From NCBI RefSeq assembly GCF_001592735.1, contig NZ_LUKE01000004.1:153514-217513 (forward strand): a stretch of 64,000 bases of DNA, written 5' to 3'. The notes beneath the pieces were generated by a model, which worked only from the letters and a program-made list of their open reading frames with translations, did no database searches and was not told where the DNA came from. The first letter of the stretch is position 1; each line of letters begins with the position of its first letter. Shown in pieces: positions 45,452 to 56,357 of this stretch. The translations under genes were made by a program, and so were the position numbers. Source of the stretch: Bdellovibrio bacteriovorus (GTDB taxonomy: Bacteria; Bdellovibrionota; Bdellovibrionia; Bdellovibrionales; Bdellovibrionaceae).

Positions 45452-47278
45452 TTAAAGCGTGGTTATGATCTGCGAAAAGGCCGCTTTATTTGCCTCAATA
45501 GAAGCTTGCGTGAAAGAGATCTCGTTTTCAATACGAGATTTCTCTTCCATGTACGGCACCAACGCTTGATTCAGCTCTGAGGAGCGATCTTGCGTTTCTT
45601 GGATCTTGGTTAATACGGCGGCGATTTTTTTATCCGTATCAAGAAGCGCCAAAGTCTGTTGTTCACGGGTGCGGATAGAAGTCTTTTTAGCTTCCTCTAA
45701 TTGCGCCATTTCCCCGCGCAGTTTGACGACCACGGCCGAGGCCCCATCCACGGCCGCTTTCTTTTCAGCATAGCCGACACTGCTGTCATAGCTTTGCAAA
45801 GCCGCGGAACGATTAGAGACCTCCGTTTTGGCTCTTGATAATGCACTTTCCACGGAAGGACGTTGGCTGCGCAGATCTGAAAGCTGGCTGCGTAAATTCG
45901 GGATGCGAGAATCCTGGTAATCGCGGAGGGACGAATTCAATGAAGAAATTCGGTCTAATTTTTGATTTACTTGGCTGCGGGCTTGGTCCGTATTTGATGA
46001 AAGACGACGACGGATATTGTCGACCTCATTATTAATATCGGACTCTATGCTGCGAGTTTGCCAGTTACAGACATCCGCACGTTCTTGATAGCAGTAACGT
46101 AATAACGGATGTTCACGCATGCGGGCGTCTCGTTCACGGCGATCATCAAAGCGGCGATAGTCTGATTCCGCATTATCCGCGGCACTGCGAATATTGCGCA
46201 GTTCGGACTCGGCCGTATTGATTTGTGAACGTAAAGAGCCCACTTCATTTTCAGCCCGAGAAATCGAGCTGGAAGTGTTGCTGATCTGTGCGTCGATATC
46301 AGCAAGACGCTTTTGGCTTGAGGCCACGTCATTGCGAGAGATCTGGACGTTGTCGGCCAGGCGTTTGTGCTCCGTTTCAAAGGGCGCTAAAACTTTCCAA
46401 GCCGCATCGTAATTTGCATTGGCTTGAACAATTTCCGCTTCCTTAGCACTGATAGCCGCTTGTTGGCTCGCGATCTGAGTTTCTAAGGAAGCAATTTTTG
46501 CTTGAATCGTCGCCTTCTGGTTTTGCAAGGTGACCAGCTCTTTTTGCGTTAACTGATCTAATGTCCCAGTGACTTTTGCAAGCTCTTGGATCTGTTTTGC
46601 GTATTGCGTGTTCAGCGCGACTAATTGCTGTTGCAACTTTGTTTTTTGCGCGTTGGTGGCTAAAGCTCCCATATAGATGGAGCGCAGCTGCGCGGTTTTT
46701 TCTTCGTCAAGTTTTAAAGCATCTAAAGATGCCACTTGAGTCGGCACAAAGCTTTGCTCAAAGGCACTGCGATCTAAAGCTTGTTTTTTGTTACATTGAG
46801 CGATCAAAGCATCGATAACGGCACTGGATCCGCGCAAAGAAAAATCCACGGCCTTGGTGGTGGGGGCGGCAGCTCCATTTGGGATTTGCGCAAACGCCAT
46901 AAAGCGGGTTTCACGTTTAAGATAAGAAATCAAAGCGGCGGTGTCCGAAGGCACTTGCCAGAACGTGGTGTTGCCGGCTGAATCCTTAAAGGGAGCAAAG
47001 GCGAAGGATTTAAGCGGCTTTACTTCGGTCGTGAACTTAAAGGCGCGTGTTTCAATCGTTCCCGGCATTTCGCGAATCCAAAGCTCTACTGGATAAAGAC
47101 CCGATTTATCTAAAGTCAGCTCTAAACGGTATTTTTGATTATTTAAAGTACGAACCGTAGAGGCGATGCACGAGTTGGCATCAGTATCATCTAAGGCCCA
47201 GTCCTTAACGATCACGGGCTTTGCTAAAACGGTGGAGGATAATAATAAAGTAGAGGCTATCAGGCTTAGTTTTTTCAT
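45452..47278 (-). CDS. Secreted coiled-coil protein
   Basis: 608 residues from ATG 47278; a GTG at 47287 is an in-frame alternative overlapping the previous stop. Signal peptide (about 1-19, cleavage after VLA). An N-terminal globular region (20-200) with two Cys is followed by about 400 residues of coiled coil in several blocks (QLVALNTQYAKQIQELAKVT; IASLETQIASQQAAISAKEA; RADVCNWQTRSIESDINNEV region). It resembles periplasmic scaffolds or adaptor proteins, but no family is recognised. It immediately follows the Cys-rich gene (TAAAATG), so co-translation is likely. Confidence 0.8.
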   Translation of the reverse strand: MKKLSLIASTLLLSSTVLAKPVIVKDWALDDTDANSCIASTVRTLNNQKYRLELTLDKSGLYPVELWIREMPGTIETRAFKFTTEVKPLKSFAFAPFKDSAGNTTFWQVPSDTAALISYLKRETRFMAFAQIPNGAAAPTTKAVDFSLRGSSAVIDALIAQCNKKQALDRSAFEQSFVPTQVASLDALKLDEEKTAQLRSIYMGALATNAQKTKLQQQLVALNTQYAKQIQELAKVTGTLDQLTQKELVTLQNQKATIQAKIASLETQIASQQAAISAKEAEIVQANANYDAAWKVLAPFETEHKRLADNVQISRNDVASSQKRLADIDAQISNTSSSISRAENEVGSLRSQINTAESELRNIRSAADNAESDYRRFDDRRERDARMREHPLLRYCYQERADVCNWQTRSIESDINNEVDNIRRRLSSNTDQARSQVNQKLDRISSLNSSLRDYQDSRIPNLRSQLSDLRSQRPSVESALSRAKTEVSNRSAALQSYDSSVGYAEKKAAVDGASAVVVKLRGEMAQLEEAKKTSIRTREQQTLALLDTDKKIAAVLTKIQETQDRSSELNQALVPYMEEKSRIENEISFTQASIEANKAAFSQIITTL

Positions 47279-47279
47279 T

Positions 47280-47651
47280 TTAGCCACCGCAACGACGTTT
47301 TGAAACGGTTTCAGATTTAGAGTTGCAAGAACCTACAGAACAGTTACGGAAGTTGCGGTCGCAGTGAGCGCGCGCATTTCTTTCGGCCTCCCAGCGGTCA
47401 TCGCCACTGCCTTTCACCGTGAAAGAGGATCCTAAAGCGTCAGTACCCGTGGCTTCACAAGTATAATATTCAAGCTCGCAGGTTTCGTTGCACTTACCAT
47501 GTTTTTGTAAACACTCTTCGCAAGTTTTATGACCCCGCCAGTGTTCTTCCCAGCCGTCATCTGCGGCACTGCAAGTAACATTGGGTCTGGCGTAGGCGTT
47601 AGGAGCCAAACACGATAGACCAATAAGTACAGATACGATCCAAGCTTTCAT
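47280..47651 (-). CDS. Cys-rich secreted protein
   Basis: 123 residues from ATG 47651 (GGAGG upstream). Signal peptide (1-21). The mature part has about eleven Cys, clustered in HKTCEECLQKHGKCNETCELEYYTC and in AHCDRNFRNCSVGSC, near the C-terminus RRCGG. The pattern fits a disulphide-knotted exported protein. Transcribed with the coiled-coil gene from the sigma-54 site at 47678. No family recognised. Confidence 0.75.
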   Translation of the reverse strand: MKAWIVSVLIGLSCLAPNAYARPNVTCSAADDGWEEHWRGHKTCEECLQKHGKCNETCELEYYTCEATGTDALGSSFTVKGSGDDRWEAERNARAHCDRNFRNCSVGSCNSKSETVSKRRCGG

Positions 47652-47677
47652 CGAAGCCTCCTCTGGCGGGACTGAAT

Positions 47678-47693
47678 AGCAATCCCAATGCCA
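47678..47693 (-). promoter_or_regulatory. Sigma-54 promoter of the Cys-rich/coiled-coil operon
   Basis: Minus strand TGGCATTGGGATTGCT, the closest match to TGGCAC-N5-TTGCW in the window. Predicted start near 47667, leader about 16 bases with AGAGGAGG. Confidence 0.7.
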
Positions 47694-47781
47694 GTAAAAA
47701 TGGTGTCCTTTTGCGCCCAAGCTCCGTTTTATGAAATTACTGCCCGGGGTGTCGATATTCTGGTAGCTTCGACTGCAGTCT

Positions 47782-48270
47782 ATGAAGCCTCGCCTTTATT
47801 TTTTTGATAAGCCCACGGTCCTTCTTTTAATCGCTTTAACAGTGTTAAGTGTTGTTATGGTGATAGCCGGAGCGGGATTTGAAGGGTTAGACCTGAAGTT
47901 TTACTATTCAGGGGATGAGGCTCTCAGGATTTTAAGCGCTTTAAGTTCTGAACAACGCCAGCGCTATCTGCGGATTGAGTCCTTAGATTTTATTTATCTA
48001 TCTATTTATACGTCCTTGCTGATGTGGAATTTGCGTAAAGTCGGTGGCGCGCGTTTGATGTTTTTAGGAACGCTGCCGGCAATATTTGATGTCGCGGAAA
48101 ATCTTTGTATCATGCATTGGTTAAGTTCTCCGGGTGAGCATTTTTACCTGGGCTTTTTAAGCTTCTTAACCATGGCTAAATGGTCTTTTGGTTTCTCGTG
48201 GACGGTTTTGTTTTTCGCGAAGTTCTTTTTGCGCAGAGTAAAAGAAAAACGCCGAATTATTCCAAATTAG
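47782..48270 (+). CDS. Four-span membrane protein of unknown function
   Basis: 162 residues, hydrophobic segments at about 12-30, 68-80, 88-105 and 120-150, and a basic C-terminus (RRVKEKRR). No domain recognised. No ribosome binding site is obvious before the ATG. The 196 bases after it, up to the kinase start, are A/T-rich with no further gene. Confidence 0.65.
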   Translation: MKPRLYFFDKPTVLLLIALTVLSVVMVIAGAGFEGLDLKFYYSGDEALRILSALSSEQRQRYLRIESLDFIYLSIYTSLLMWNLRKVGGARLMFLGTLPAIFDVAENLCIMHWLSSPGEHFYLGFLSFLTMAKWSFGFSWTVLFFAKFFLRRVKEKRRIIPN

Positions 48271-48466
48271 TAATGTTAAATGACAGAAAATACCTTAAAT
48301 GGAAATCATGCATAATTCTGTCTCATGGCAAATGAAGATCATGTAATTGTGCGGCTCGTTGAATGATTAAGAGGAAGTAATCTTCGATTTTTTTGTACCA
48401 CAGTAAATGCCCCCGCCATTCTAATATTTGCTTATACGCATATGCATTTTTTTAATGGAGGCCCTC

Positions 48467-51400
48467 GTGGCGAAGATGGACGTTACGTCAGATAAAGCAA
48501 CGCAGAAAAAAGTTCCAAAGAAATTTAAAAAAATCGCGGAACAAAAACAGCCAGCGCTGAACCTGAAATCAATTCACAAAAAAGCTCCCTCCCTTTTGAG
48601 TATCGACAATGACGACCTGATGGTTCCCTCATTTGATAGCAAAGAACAATTAAGACAGCTTCTCTTCACCATCAAAGCCGTGCGGCGCGGTGAATTCAAT
48701 GTGCGTATGCCCATCGGAAACGAGGGGATCATCGCCGAAATCGGTGAAGTCCTAAATGACATCATCGAAATGAACGAAAGCATGGCCAATGAATTCGTGC
48801 GCGTACGAAGCACCGTTGGTCAAGAAGGTAAGATGAACGAACGTGTTTCTATGGGCTCTGTTAAAGGAGCATGGGCGACAAGTGTCGATTCAATCAACTT
48901 ACTAATTGGAGATCTTGTTCAACCTACTCAAGAAGTCGCCCGCGTTATCACCTCGGTGGCTAAAGGGGACTTGTCACAAAAGATGTCCTTAGAGATCGAT
49001 GGGCGCACGGTTAAAGGTGAGTTCTTCCGTATCGGAACTACGGTGAATGCCATGGTGGATCAGCTCAACTCGTTCGCCTCAGAGGTGACTCGTGTGGCAA
49101 AAGAGGTGGGTACCGAAGGAAAACTCGGCGGACAAGCTGACGTTCGCGGAGCTTCAGGTATTTGGAGAGATCTCACCGACAACGTAAATAACCTTGCCGG
49201 AAACTTAACGGACCAGGTTCGTAATATCGCCAAAGTAACCACCGCCGTTGCTAAAGGCGACTTATCACAAAAAATCACGGTGGATGCCAAAGGCGAGATC
49301 TTTGAATTAAAAAACACCATCAACGTCATGGTGGATCAGCTTTCATCCTTCGCCGCCGAGGTGACTCGTGTGGCAAAAGAGGTGGGTACCGAAGGTCGTC
49401 TGGGCGGTCAAGCGGACGTAAAAGGGGTTTCTGGTACTTGGAAAGATTTAACAGACAACGTCAATGGTCTGGCGAATAACTTAACAGCCCAAGTTCGTAA
49501 CATCGCAAAAGTAACCACGGCCGTTGCCAATGGCGACTTGTCACAAAAAATCACCGTGGATGCTCGTGGCGAAATCTTAGAACTTAAAAACACCATCAAC
49601 GTCATGGTGGATCAGCTGAATTCATTTGCGGCCGAGGTGACTCGTGTGGCGAAAGAAGTAGGTACCGAAGGTCGTCTGGGCGGACAAGCCGACGTGAAGG
49701 GTGTATCTGGTACTTGGAAAGATTTAACAGATAACGTCAATGGCCTAGCCAACAACCTGACTGCTCAAGTGCGTAACATCGCCAAAGTAACTATTGCGAT
49801 CGCCAATGGCGACTTGTCACAAAAAATCACCGTTGATGCCCGCGGCGAAATCATGGAGCTTAAAGACACCATCAATACGATGGTGGACACACTTCGTTCT
49901 TTCGCGACGGAGGTCACTCGTGTGGCAAAAGAAGTGGGTACCGAAGGAAAACTGGGTGGTCAGGCTGATGTAAAAGGTGTGGCGGGTACGTGGAAAGATC
50001 TGACTGACAATGTGAATGGTCTTGCTGGAAACCTCACCGCCCAAGTGCGTAACATCGCCAAAGTGACGACCGCGGTTGCTAATGGCGACTTGTCACAAAA
50101 AATCACGGTGGATGCTCGCGGAGAAATCTTGGAGCTGAAAGAAACCATCAACGTCATGGTGGATCAGTTGAACTCGTTTGCGGCCGAGGTGACTCGTGTG
50201 GCGAAAGAAGTGGGTACTGAAGGAAAACTGGGCGGACAAGCCGACGTTAAAGGTGTATCTGGGACTTGGAAAGATCTTACCGACAACGTCAATGGTCTTG
50301 CGGCGAACTTAACAGCTCAAGTGCGTAATATCGCGAAAGTAACCACCGCCGTTGCCAAAGGCGACTTATCACAAAAAATCACGGTGGATGCCAAAGGCGA
50401 AATCTTTGAATTAAAAAATACCATCAACGTCATGGTGGATCAGCTTTCATCCTTCGCCGCCGAGGTGACTCGCGTGGCAAAAGAAGTGGGTACTGAAGGA
50501 AAACTGGGCGGACAAGCGGACGTTAAGGGTGTGTCTGGAACTTGGAAAGACTTAACAGATAACGTCAACAGCCTGGCGGGGAACTTAACGGCCCAAGTTC
50601 GTAACATCGCCAAAGTAACCACGGCGGTCGCAAAGGGTGACTTGTCACAAAAAATCACCGTGGATGCTCGTGGCGAAATCTTTGAATTAAAAAATACCAT
50701 TAACGTCATGGTGGATCAGTTAAACTCGTTTGCGGCGGAAGTAACTCGCGTTGCAAAAGATGTTGGTACTGAAGGAAAACTGGGCGGACAAGCGGACGTT
50801 AAAGGTGTGTCTGGAACTTGGAAAGACTTAACGGACAACGTAAACAGCCTGGCACGTAACTTAACAGACCAAGTTCGTAATATCGCCAAAGTAACCACCG
50901 CCGTTGCCAAAGGCGACTTATCACAAAAAATCACCGTTGATGCCAAAGGCGAAATCTTAGAACTTAAAAACACCATCAACGTCATGGTGGATCAGTTAAA
51001 CTCATTTGCGGCGGAAGTAACTCGTGTCGCTAAAGAAGTAGGTACTGAAGGCAAACTGGGCGGACAAGCGGACGTTAAAGGTGTGTCTGGAACTTGGAAA
51101 GATCTGACCGACAATGTGAATGGTCTTGCCGGTAACTTAACGGCGCAAGTTCGTAACATCGCCAAAGTAACCACGGCCGTGGCAAAAGGTGACTTATCAC
51201 AAAAAATCACCGTGGATGCTAAAGGTGAAATCTTAGAAGTAAAAAACACGATCAACTCCATGGTGGATCAGTTAAACTCCTTCGCCGCCGAGGTGACTCG
51301 CGTAGCGAAAGAAGTAGGTACGGAAGGCCGTCTGGGTGGACAAGCCGAAGTGCGCGGTGTTTCGGGTATTTGGAAAGACTTAACCGACAACGTGAACGTC

Positions 51401-53947
51401 ATGGCCTCAAACTTAACTAAACAAGTTCGCGGTATCGTGAAGGTCGTAACTGCCGTTGCCAACGGGGACTTAAATCAAAAATTCGTTCTTGAAGCCAAAG
51501 GGGAAGTGGCGGCGTTAGCTGAAACGATCAACTCCATGACCGACACTCTGCGCACGTTTGCCGATCAAGTAACAACGGTAGCACGTGAAGTAGGTATCGA
51601 AGGGAAACTCGGTGCCCAAGCGCACGTGCCGGGGGTTGCGGGAACATGGAAAGATTTGACCGATAATGTGAACGTCATGGCCTCAAATCTTACCAAACAA
51701 GTTCGCGGTATCGTGAAAGTCGTAACCGCGGTAGCTAACGGAGACTTGAATCAAAAATTCGTTCTTGAAGCCAAAGGGGAAGTGGCGGCGTTAGCTGAAA
51801 CCATCAATACGATGACCGACACTTTGCGTACGTTCGCCGATCAAGTCACCACGGTGGCTCGTGAAGTGGGTATCGAAGGGAAGCTGGGCGGTCAGGCGAA
51901 AGTTCCAGGAGCATCGGGAACGTGGAAAGATTTGACCGATAACGTCAATCAGCTGGCGGGGAACTTAACCGCGCAAGTGCGGGCGATTGCGGAAGTGTCA
52001 ACGGCGGTAACAAAAGGGGATTTAACTCGTTCGATCTCGGTAGAGGCCGAAGGCGAAGTCGCGGCGTTATCAGAGAATATCAATCAAATGATTTCGAACT
52101 TAAAAGACACGACTCAAAAAAACAACGAGCAGGACTGGTTAAAAACCAACTTGGCGAAGTTTTCGGGCATGATGCAAGGTCAAAGAAGTATCACTTCGGT
52201 GGCGCAGTTGATTATGTCGGAACTTACGCCGTTAGTCGACGCTCGTCAGGGTACATTCTTTATGTTGGAAACGGAAAAAGGCGAGCCCACGTTAAACTTG
52301 ATTGCAAGTTATGCGTTCACCGAGCGTCGTTCTGTTTCTAATAAGTACAAATTAAAAGAAGGTCTGGTCGGACAGTGCGCTTTTGAGAAAAAACGCATCT
52401 TGCTGACAAGTCCTTCTGACGACTACGTCATGATCACTTCAAGCATTGTGGAAGAAAAACCCCGCAATGTGATCGTGCTTCCGGTTCTGTTTGAAGGAGA
52501 GTTGAAAGCCGTTATTGAACTGGCTTCGTTAACACCATTTACTCAGAACTATATCAACTTCTTGGATCAGTTGATGGATTCCATCGGCGTTATCTTGAAT
52601 ATGATTTCGTCTTCGATGAGAACCGAAGAACTTCTGCAAGAATTGAAACGTTCCAATGCGGAACTCGAAGCCCAAGCCAAAGAGTTGGAAGAAAAAGCCA
52701 AACTTCTGGAAGTCAAAAACCAAGAGGTGGAGCTGGCCTCCCGCTCACTGGAAGAAAAAGCCGAACAGTTGTCGCTTATCTCGAAGTACAAATCGGAATT
52801 CTTGGCGAATATGTCCCACGAGTTACGAACGCCGCTTAATAGCTTGCTGATTTTATCTAAGACGTTAGCTGAAAACCGAGATAAAAACTTAAGCGGAGAG
52901 CAAGTGAAGTTTGCCAGCACCGTGCATTCGGCCGGTCAGGATTTATTAGCCCTTATCAATGAGATCTTGGATCTATCCAAAGTCGAAGCGGGTAAAATGC
53001 CGGTCAATCCCAAAGCCGTGTCCGTTAAAGAAGTGCATGAGTACTTGGAGCAAACGTTCCGTCCGGTGGCGGAACATAAAGGTCTGGAATTCCATATCTC
53101 CGTGGGGGATGCGATTCCGAAGGCCATCTTTACCGATGAAAATCGTTTGCATCAGATTCTAAAAAATCTTTTGTCGAATGCCTTTAAGTTCACCGATAAA
53201 GGACAGGTTTTGTTAGACATTGCGACGAAGAAAAACAGCGTGGTCTTTAAAGTGACTGATACCGGTATTGGTATTCCTCAAGAAAAACAAAAACTGATCT
53301 TTGAGGCCTTCCAACAGGCCGATGGTACGACCAGCCGTAAATACGGTGGTACGGGCCTGGGCTTAACGATCAGCCGCGAAATTGCTCGCTTGTTGGGTGG
53401 TGTGATCGAAGTGGAAAGTCGCCCGGGCGAAGGCAGTACGTTCACTTTAACGTTGCCGTTTAAATACACGGGCCCGGATGCCAGCCTTTCAACGCAAGTG
53501 GAAGAGCAAATCGAAGTAAGGCCGCTGCCAACGGATGCCGACTTTAGCGGGCGTAAGGTTTTGATCGTGGATGATGACGTTCGTAACGTGTTTGCACTTT
53601 CCAGTGTTTTAAAGATGCGCGGTATGAATGTGATATTTGCCGAAAATGGCAGACAAGGGATTAAAGCTTTAGAAGAAAATCCAGATACAGATCTGGTATT
53701 GATGGATACCATGATGCCAGAGATGGATGGATTAGAGGCGACTCAAGAAATTCGCAATAATCCGCGGTTTGCAAAACTTCCGATCATCTCGTTAACGGCG
53801 AAAGCCATGAAGGGTGATCGTGAGAAGTGTTTAGCGGCGGGGGCGTCCGATTATGTCACCAAACCTGTTGATGAGGCGTACTTATTGGCGGTGATGTATT
53901 CTTGGCTTCCGCGCGGTGAAAAAGCAGGAACATTAAGCCTGCAATAG
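48467..53947 (+). CDS. Soluble poly-HAMP hybrid histidine kinase
   Basis: 1826 residues from GTG 48467, five bases after GGAGG (48457-48461); ATG 48476 is an alternative. No membrane segment. Order: basic N-terminus, divergent HAMP units (about 60-205), eleven tandem 92-residue HAMP repeats (207-1218), GAF domain (about 1240-1385), coiled coil, HisKA with His1451 ([11 protein letters not shown]), HATPase ([23 protein letters not shown]), and receiver with Asp1747 (LVLMDTMMP). The layout parallels fungal group III (Nik1-type) osmosensing kinases, where the HAMP chain is the sensor. It heads an operon with another hybrid kinase. Confidence 0.93.
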   Translation: MAKMDVTSDKATQKKVPKKFKKIAEQKQPALNLKSIHKKAPSLLSIDNDDLMVPSFDSKEQLRQLLFTIKAVRRGEFNVRMPIGNEGIIAEIGEVLNDIIEMNESMANEFVRVRSTVGQEGKMNERVSMGSVKGAWATSVDSINLLIGDLVQPTQEVARVITSVAKGDLSQKMSLEIDGRTVKGEFFRIGTTVNAMVDQLNSFASEVTRVAKEVGTEGKLGGQADVRGASGIWRDLTDNVNNLAGNLTDQVRNIAKVTTAVAKGDLSQKITVDAKGEIFELKNTINVMVDQLSSFAAEVTRVAKEVGTEGRLGGQADVKGVSGTWKDLTDNVNGLANNLTAQVRNIAKVTTAVANGDLSQKITVDARGEILELKNTINVMVDQLNSFAAEVTRVAKEVGTEGRLGGQADVKGVSGTWKDLTDNVNGLANNLTAQVRNIAKVTIAIANGDLSQKITVDARGEIMELKDTINTMVDTLRSFATEVTRVAKEVGTEGKLGGQADVKGVAGTWKDLTDNVNGLAGNLTAQVRNIAKVTTAVANGDLSQKITVDARGEILELKETINVMVDQLNSFAAEVTRVAKEVGTEGKLGGQADVKGVSGTWKDLTDNVNGLAANLTAQVRNIAKVTTAVAKGDLSQKITVDAKGEIFELKNTINVMVDQLSSFAAEVTRVAKEVGTEGKLGGQADVKGVSGTWKDLTDNVNSLAGNLTAQVRNIAKVTTAVAKGDLSQKITVDARGEIFELKNTINVMVDQLNSFAAEVTRVAKDVGTEGKLGGQADVKGVSGTWKDLTDNVNSLARNLTDQVRNIAKVTTAVAKGDLSQKITVDAKGEILELKNTINVMVDQLNSFAAEVTRVAKEVGTEGKLGGQADVKGVSGTWKDLTDNVNGLAGNLTAQVRNIAKVTTAVAKGDLSQKITVDAKGEILEVKNTINSMVDQLNSFAAEVTRVAKEVGTEGRLGGQAEVRGVSGIWKDLTDNVNVMASNLTKQVRGIVKVVTAVANGDLNQKFVLEAKGEVAALAETINSMTDTLRTFADQVTTVAREVGIEGKLGAQAHVPGVAGTWKDLTDNVNVMASNLTKQVRGIVKVVTAVANGDLNQKFVLEAKGEVAALAETINTMTDTLRTFADQVTTVAREVGIEGKLGGQAKVPGASGTWKDLTDNVNQLAGNLTAQVRAIAEVSTAVTKGDLTRSISVEAEGEVAALSENINQMISNLKDTTQKNNEQDWLKTNLAKFSGMMQGQRSITSVAQLIMSELTPLVDARQGTFFMLETEKGEPTLNLIASYAFTERRSVSNKYKLKEGLVGQCAFEKKRILLTSPSDDYVMITSSIVEEKPRNVIVLPVLFEGELKAVIELASLTPFTQNYINFLDQLMDSIGVILNMISSSMRTEELLQELKRSNAELEAQAKELEEKAKLLEVKNQEVELASRSLEEKAEQLSLISKYKSEFLANMSHELRTPLNSLLILSKTLAENRDKNLSGEQVKFASTVHSAGQDLLALINEILDLSKVEAGKMPVNPKAVSVKEVHEYLEQTFRPVAEHKGLEFHISVGDAIPKAIFTDENRLHQILKNLLSNAFKFTDKGQVLLDIATKKNSVVFKVTDTGIGIPQEKQKLIFEAFQQADGTTSRKYGGTGLGLTISREIARLLGGVIEVESRPGEGSTFTLTLPFKYTGPDASLSTQVEEQIEVRPLPTDADFSGRKVLIVDDDVRNVFALSSVLKMRGMNVIFAENGRQGIKALEENPDTDLVLMDTMMPEMDGLEATQEIRNNPRFAKLPIISLTAKAMKGDREKCLAAGASDYVTKPVDEAYLLAVMYSWLPRGEKAGTLSLQ
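49085..52120 (+). repeat. Eleven tandem 276-bp repeats encoding HAMP units
   Basis: Each unit begins [12 protein letters not shown] and ends [11 protein letters not shown] or similar, exactly 276 bp with no indels. Units 1-8 are near-identical in protein (units 5-8 differ at a handful of positions); units 9-11 diverge ([20 protein letters not shown]). Each 92-residue unit probably folds as a canonical plus a divergent HAMP module. Confidence 0.95.
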
Positions 53948-53960
53948 ATAGAAAGATTTT

Positions 53961-55991
53961 GTGGATTCGAAAGTTGATATTCTTATTGTTGATGACAGAT
54001 TAGACGGCCTCATTACGTTAGAGGCCGTCATCAACATGCCGTACGTAAATTTAGTCAAAGCCCAATCGGGCCGCGAAGCCTTAGAACTTTTGGATTTATA
54101 TGACTTTGGGGTCATCCTATTGGATGTGCAAATGCCCGAGATGGACGGTTTTGAAACCGCCATGCACATTCGTAAACATGAAAAGTACCGGCACACGCCG
54201 ATAATTTTTGTGACCGCGATTAATAAAGATGCTCAGTACATCTATCGCGGTTATGAAGCCGGGGCGGTGGATTATATTTTTAAACCTTTTGAACCGCAGA
54301 TATTGCGTTCTAAGGTGAATGTCTTTATTGAACTTTTTCGTAAAACGCGTCAGCTAAAGCAGCAACGGGATCTTATTCGCGAAAGTGAACGTCGCGAGCG
54401 CTATTTGCGTCTTGCAGAGCTAGAGGTTGAAAGTCTCCGTCGTTATCGCGCCTTGGCTGACGCCATTCCGCATATCGTTTGGCGTGCCAAAGGGGATGGA
54501 ACGCTGGATTATTTTAATCAGGTCTGGATGGATTACACCGGGCTGACTCTTGAGGCGAGCTTTGGTAATGGATGGCAAACCGCGATTCAGATGGATGACA
54601 TCAATGGTTTTTTAAAGACCTGGATGATCGCAATGTCCAATGGGAATTCCTTTCAAACCGAATGTCGAATTTTACGTAAGGACGGGGCAGAGCGCTGGTT
54701 CTGGATCAGTGCCGTCAGTGAGAAAAATCAATCCGATCAAGTAGTAGCTTGGATTGGCACTTGTACCGATATTCATGATCGCAAAATGGCGGAAATGAAA
54801 TTGATTGAAGCTGAAAAACAGGCCAATGCGGCAAGTTTATCGAAAACCAGCTTCTTAGCAAATATGTCTCATGAGATCCGCACCCCGATGAATGCCATCT
54901 TAGGATTTACAGAGCTGATGCTGGACAAAGAGCAATCCCCAGAGGATCGCGTCGAATGTATTCACACGGTTCAGCGTAATGCAAGACAGCTATTAAAGAT
55001 CATTGATGAGATTTTGGACATTTCGAAAGTCGAATCGGGACGGTTGCAAATTGAGTACGTGGAAACAAACATCGCTTCTTTGCTTGAAGATGTGCGCTCG
55101 TTGATGCGCTTACCGGCGCTGGATAAGGAATTAAATTTTAGCGTCGAGCTCAAATCCGAAATTCCGCGCAAGGTGATCACCGATCCCACGCGCCTACGGC
55201 AGATTTTATTAAACTTAGTTGGAAATGCGATCAAGTTCACTCACCATGGCTATGTCAAAGTGGAAGTGGAATGGCACCGTCACACCGACAAAGGATCTAA
55301 CCGCCTGCATTGTTTTATCGCGGACAGTGGTGTGGGGATCAAGTCTGACAATGCGACGCGCTTGTTTCAACCTTTCATGCAAGAAGACAGCGCGACCACC
55401 AGAAACTTTGGTGGTACGGGATTGGGCTTGGCTCTTTCGCGTCAATTGGCGCGCGCGATGCGTGGGGATGTGACCCTGGAATACAGTGAGCCGGGTAAAG
55501 GCAGTCGTTTTATGTTGGACATTGAGGCCGAACCGACGGTGAATACTGATTTTGTTAAAAGTATTGAAAGTGATTTTGTTAAAAAGGAAAGTGCTTTTCT
55601 TAAGGATGGGGAAAAGCGTTTAGAGGGGATGAATGTTCTTCTGGTCGAAGATGTGCACGACAATCAAACATTGATGGTGCATTTCTTAGGCATGGCCGGC
55701 GCTCACGTAGACGTCGCAAGCAATGGCAAAGAGGGAGTTCAAAAAGCGCTAGAGGGTCACTATGATGCTGTCTTGATGGACATTCAAATGCCCGTCTTAG
55801 ATGGCTACGAGGCGACCCGTCAGCTGCGAGAGAAAGGATTCAAAGTGCCGATCATAGCGTTGACGGCGCATGCCCTAAATGAAGAGCGCGAAAAGAGTTT
55901 GCGCATGGGCTGCGATGGTCATTTGTCTAAACCAATATCATTTGATGAGTTAGTAACGAACTTAGTCGAATTGGGGCACCCTCATGTCTAA
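53961..55991 (+). CDS. REC-PAS-kinase-REC hybrid signalling protein
   Basis: 676 residues, soluble. Receiver 1 (1-125) with Asp55 (VILLDVQMPEMDG) and Lys in IFKPFEP; coiled coil; PAS (about 165-280; IPHIVWRAKGDGTLDYFNQ, ending TCTDIHDRK); HisKA His304 (NMSHEIRTPMN); HATPase (NLVGNAIKF, DSGVGI, FGGTGLGL); receiver 2 with Asp607 (VLMDIQMPVLDG) and Lys in LSKPI. GTG start 13 bases after the poly-HAMP kinase, so receiver 1 probably accepts phosphate from that kinase's relay. Overlaps the next gene by 8 bases. Confidence 0.93.
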   Translation: MDSKVDILIVDDRLDGLITLEAVINMPYVNLVKAQSGREALELLDLYDFGVILLDVQMPEMDGFETAMHIRKHEKYRHTPIIFVTAINKDAQYIYRGYEAGAVDYIFKPFEPQILRSKVNVFIELFRKTRQLKQQRDLIRESERRERYLRLAELEVESLRRYRALADAIPHIVWRAKGDGTLDYFNQVWMDYTGLTLEASFGNGWQTAIQMDDINGFLKTWMIAMSNGNSFQTECRILRKDGAERWFWISAVSEKNQSDQVVAWIGTCTDIHDRKMAEMKLIEAEKQANAASLSKTSFLANMSHEIRTPMNAILGFTELMLDKEQSPEDRVECIHTVQRNARQLLKIIDEILDISKVESGRLQIEYVETNIASLLEDVRSLMRLPALDKELNFSVELKSEIPRKVITDPTRLRQILLNLVGNAIKFTHHGYVKVEVEWHRHTDKGSNRLHCFIADSGVGIKSDNATRLFQPFMQEDSATTRNFGGTGLGLALSRQLARAMRGDVTLEYSEPGKGSRFMLDIEAEPTVNTDFVKSIESDFVKKESAFLKDGEKRLEGMNVLLVEDVHDNQTLMVHFLGMAGAHVDVASNGKEGVQKALEGHYDAVLMDIQMPVLDGYEATRQLREKGFKVPIIALTAHALNEEREKSLRMGCDGHLSKPISFDELVTNLVELGHPHV

Positions 55992-56355
55992 TGAGATCCC
56001 AGAGTCGTTGCGACTGTTTCTTCGTCGCAACATCAACTCCGTTTCACTTCTGGACGTTCTATTTTTGTTGAAACGTGGTGCACCTCAAACCTGGTCTCCC
56101 GAAGAGCTCAGTGTTGAGATGCGTACCAATAAATCATACGCCGCTTCGCAATTAGCAGAATTGCAGGCATTGAATCTGATTCACTTGGATGGAACCAAAT
56201 ACATTTATGACCCCTCTCCGCAAGATCGCGAGATGATTGAGGCGTTGGAGAGCTTGTATAATTCACGGCGATCTACGGTCATCAACTTTATATACTCACA
56301 ACCTATCGACAGTATCCGAGATTTCGCGGATGCGTTTAAGATTAAGAAGGACTAG
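55984..56355 (+). CDS. Small winged-helix-like protein in signalling operon
   Basis: 123 residues. Helical N-terminus, then a helix-turn-helix-like segment (WSPEELSVEMRTNKSYAASQLAELQALNLI) followed by a short wing (HLDGTKYIYDPS), reminiscent of MarR/ArsR folds, and a C-terminal helix. No receiver domain. Translation is coupled by overlap with the hybrid kinase. It may be the transcriptional output or a protein-protein adaptor. Confidence 0.65.
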   Translation: MSNEIPESLRLFLRRNINSVSLLDVLFLLKRGAPQTWSPEELSVEMRTNKSYAASQLAELQALNLIHLDGTKYIYDPSPQDREMIEALESLYNSRRSTVINFIYSQPIDSIRDFADAFKIKKD

Positions 56356-56357
56356 GT

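Noticed and set aside
45835-46981. Open frames overlapping the coiled-coil gene (both strands)
   Set aside because: They are shadows of a long, well-supported gene with low-complexity codons; none has a convincing start.
49060-51462. Several antisense open frames of about 64-89 codons spaced 276 bases apart
   Set aside because: They are mirror frames of the HAMP repeats and recur only because the coding repeats recur; no ribosome binding sites.
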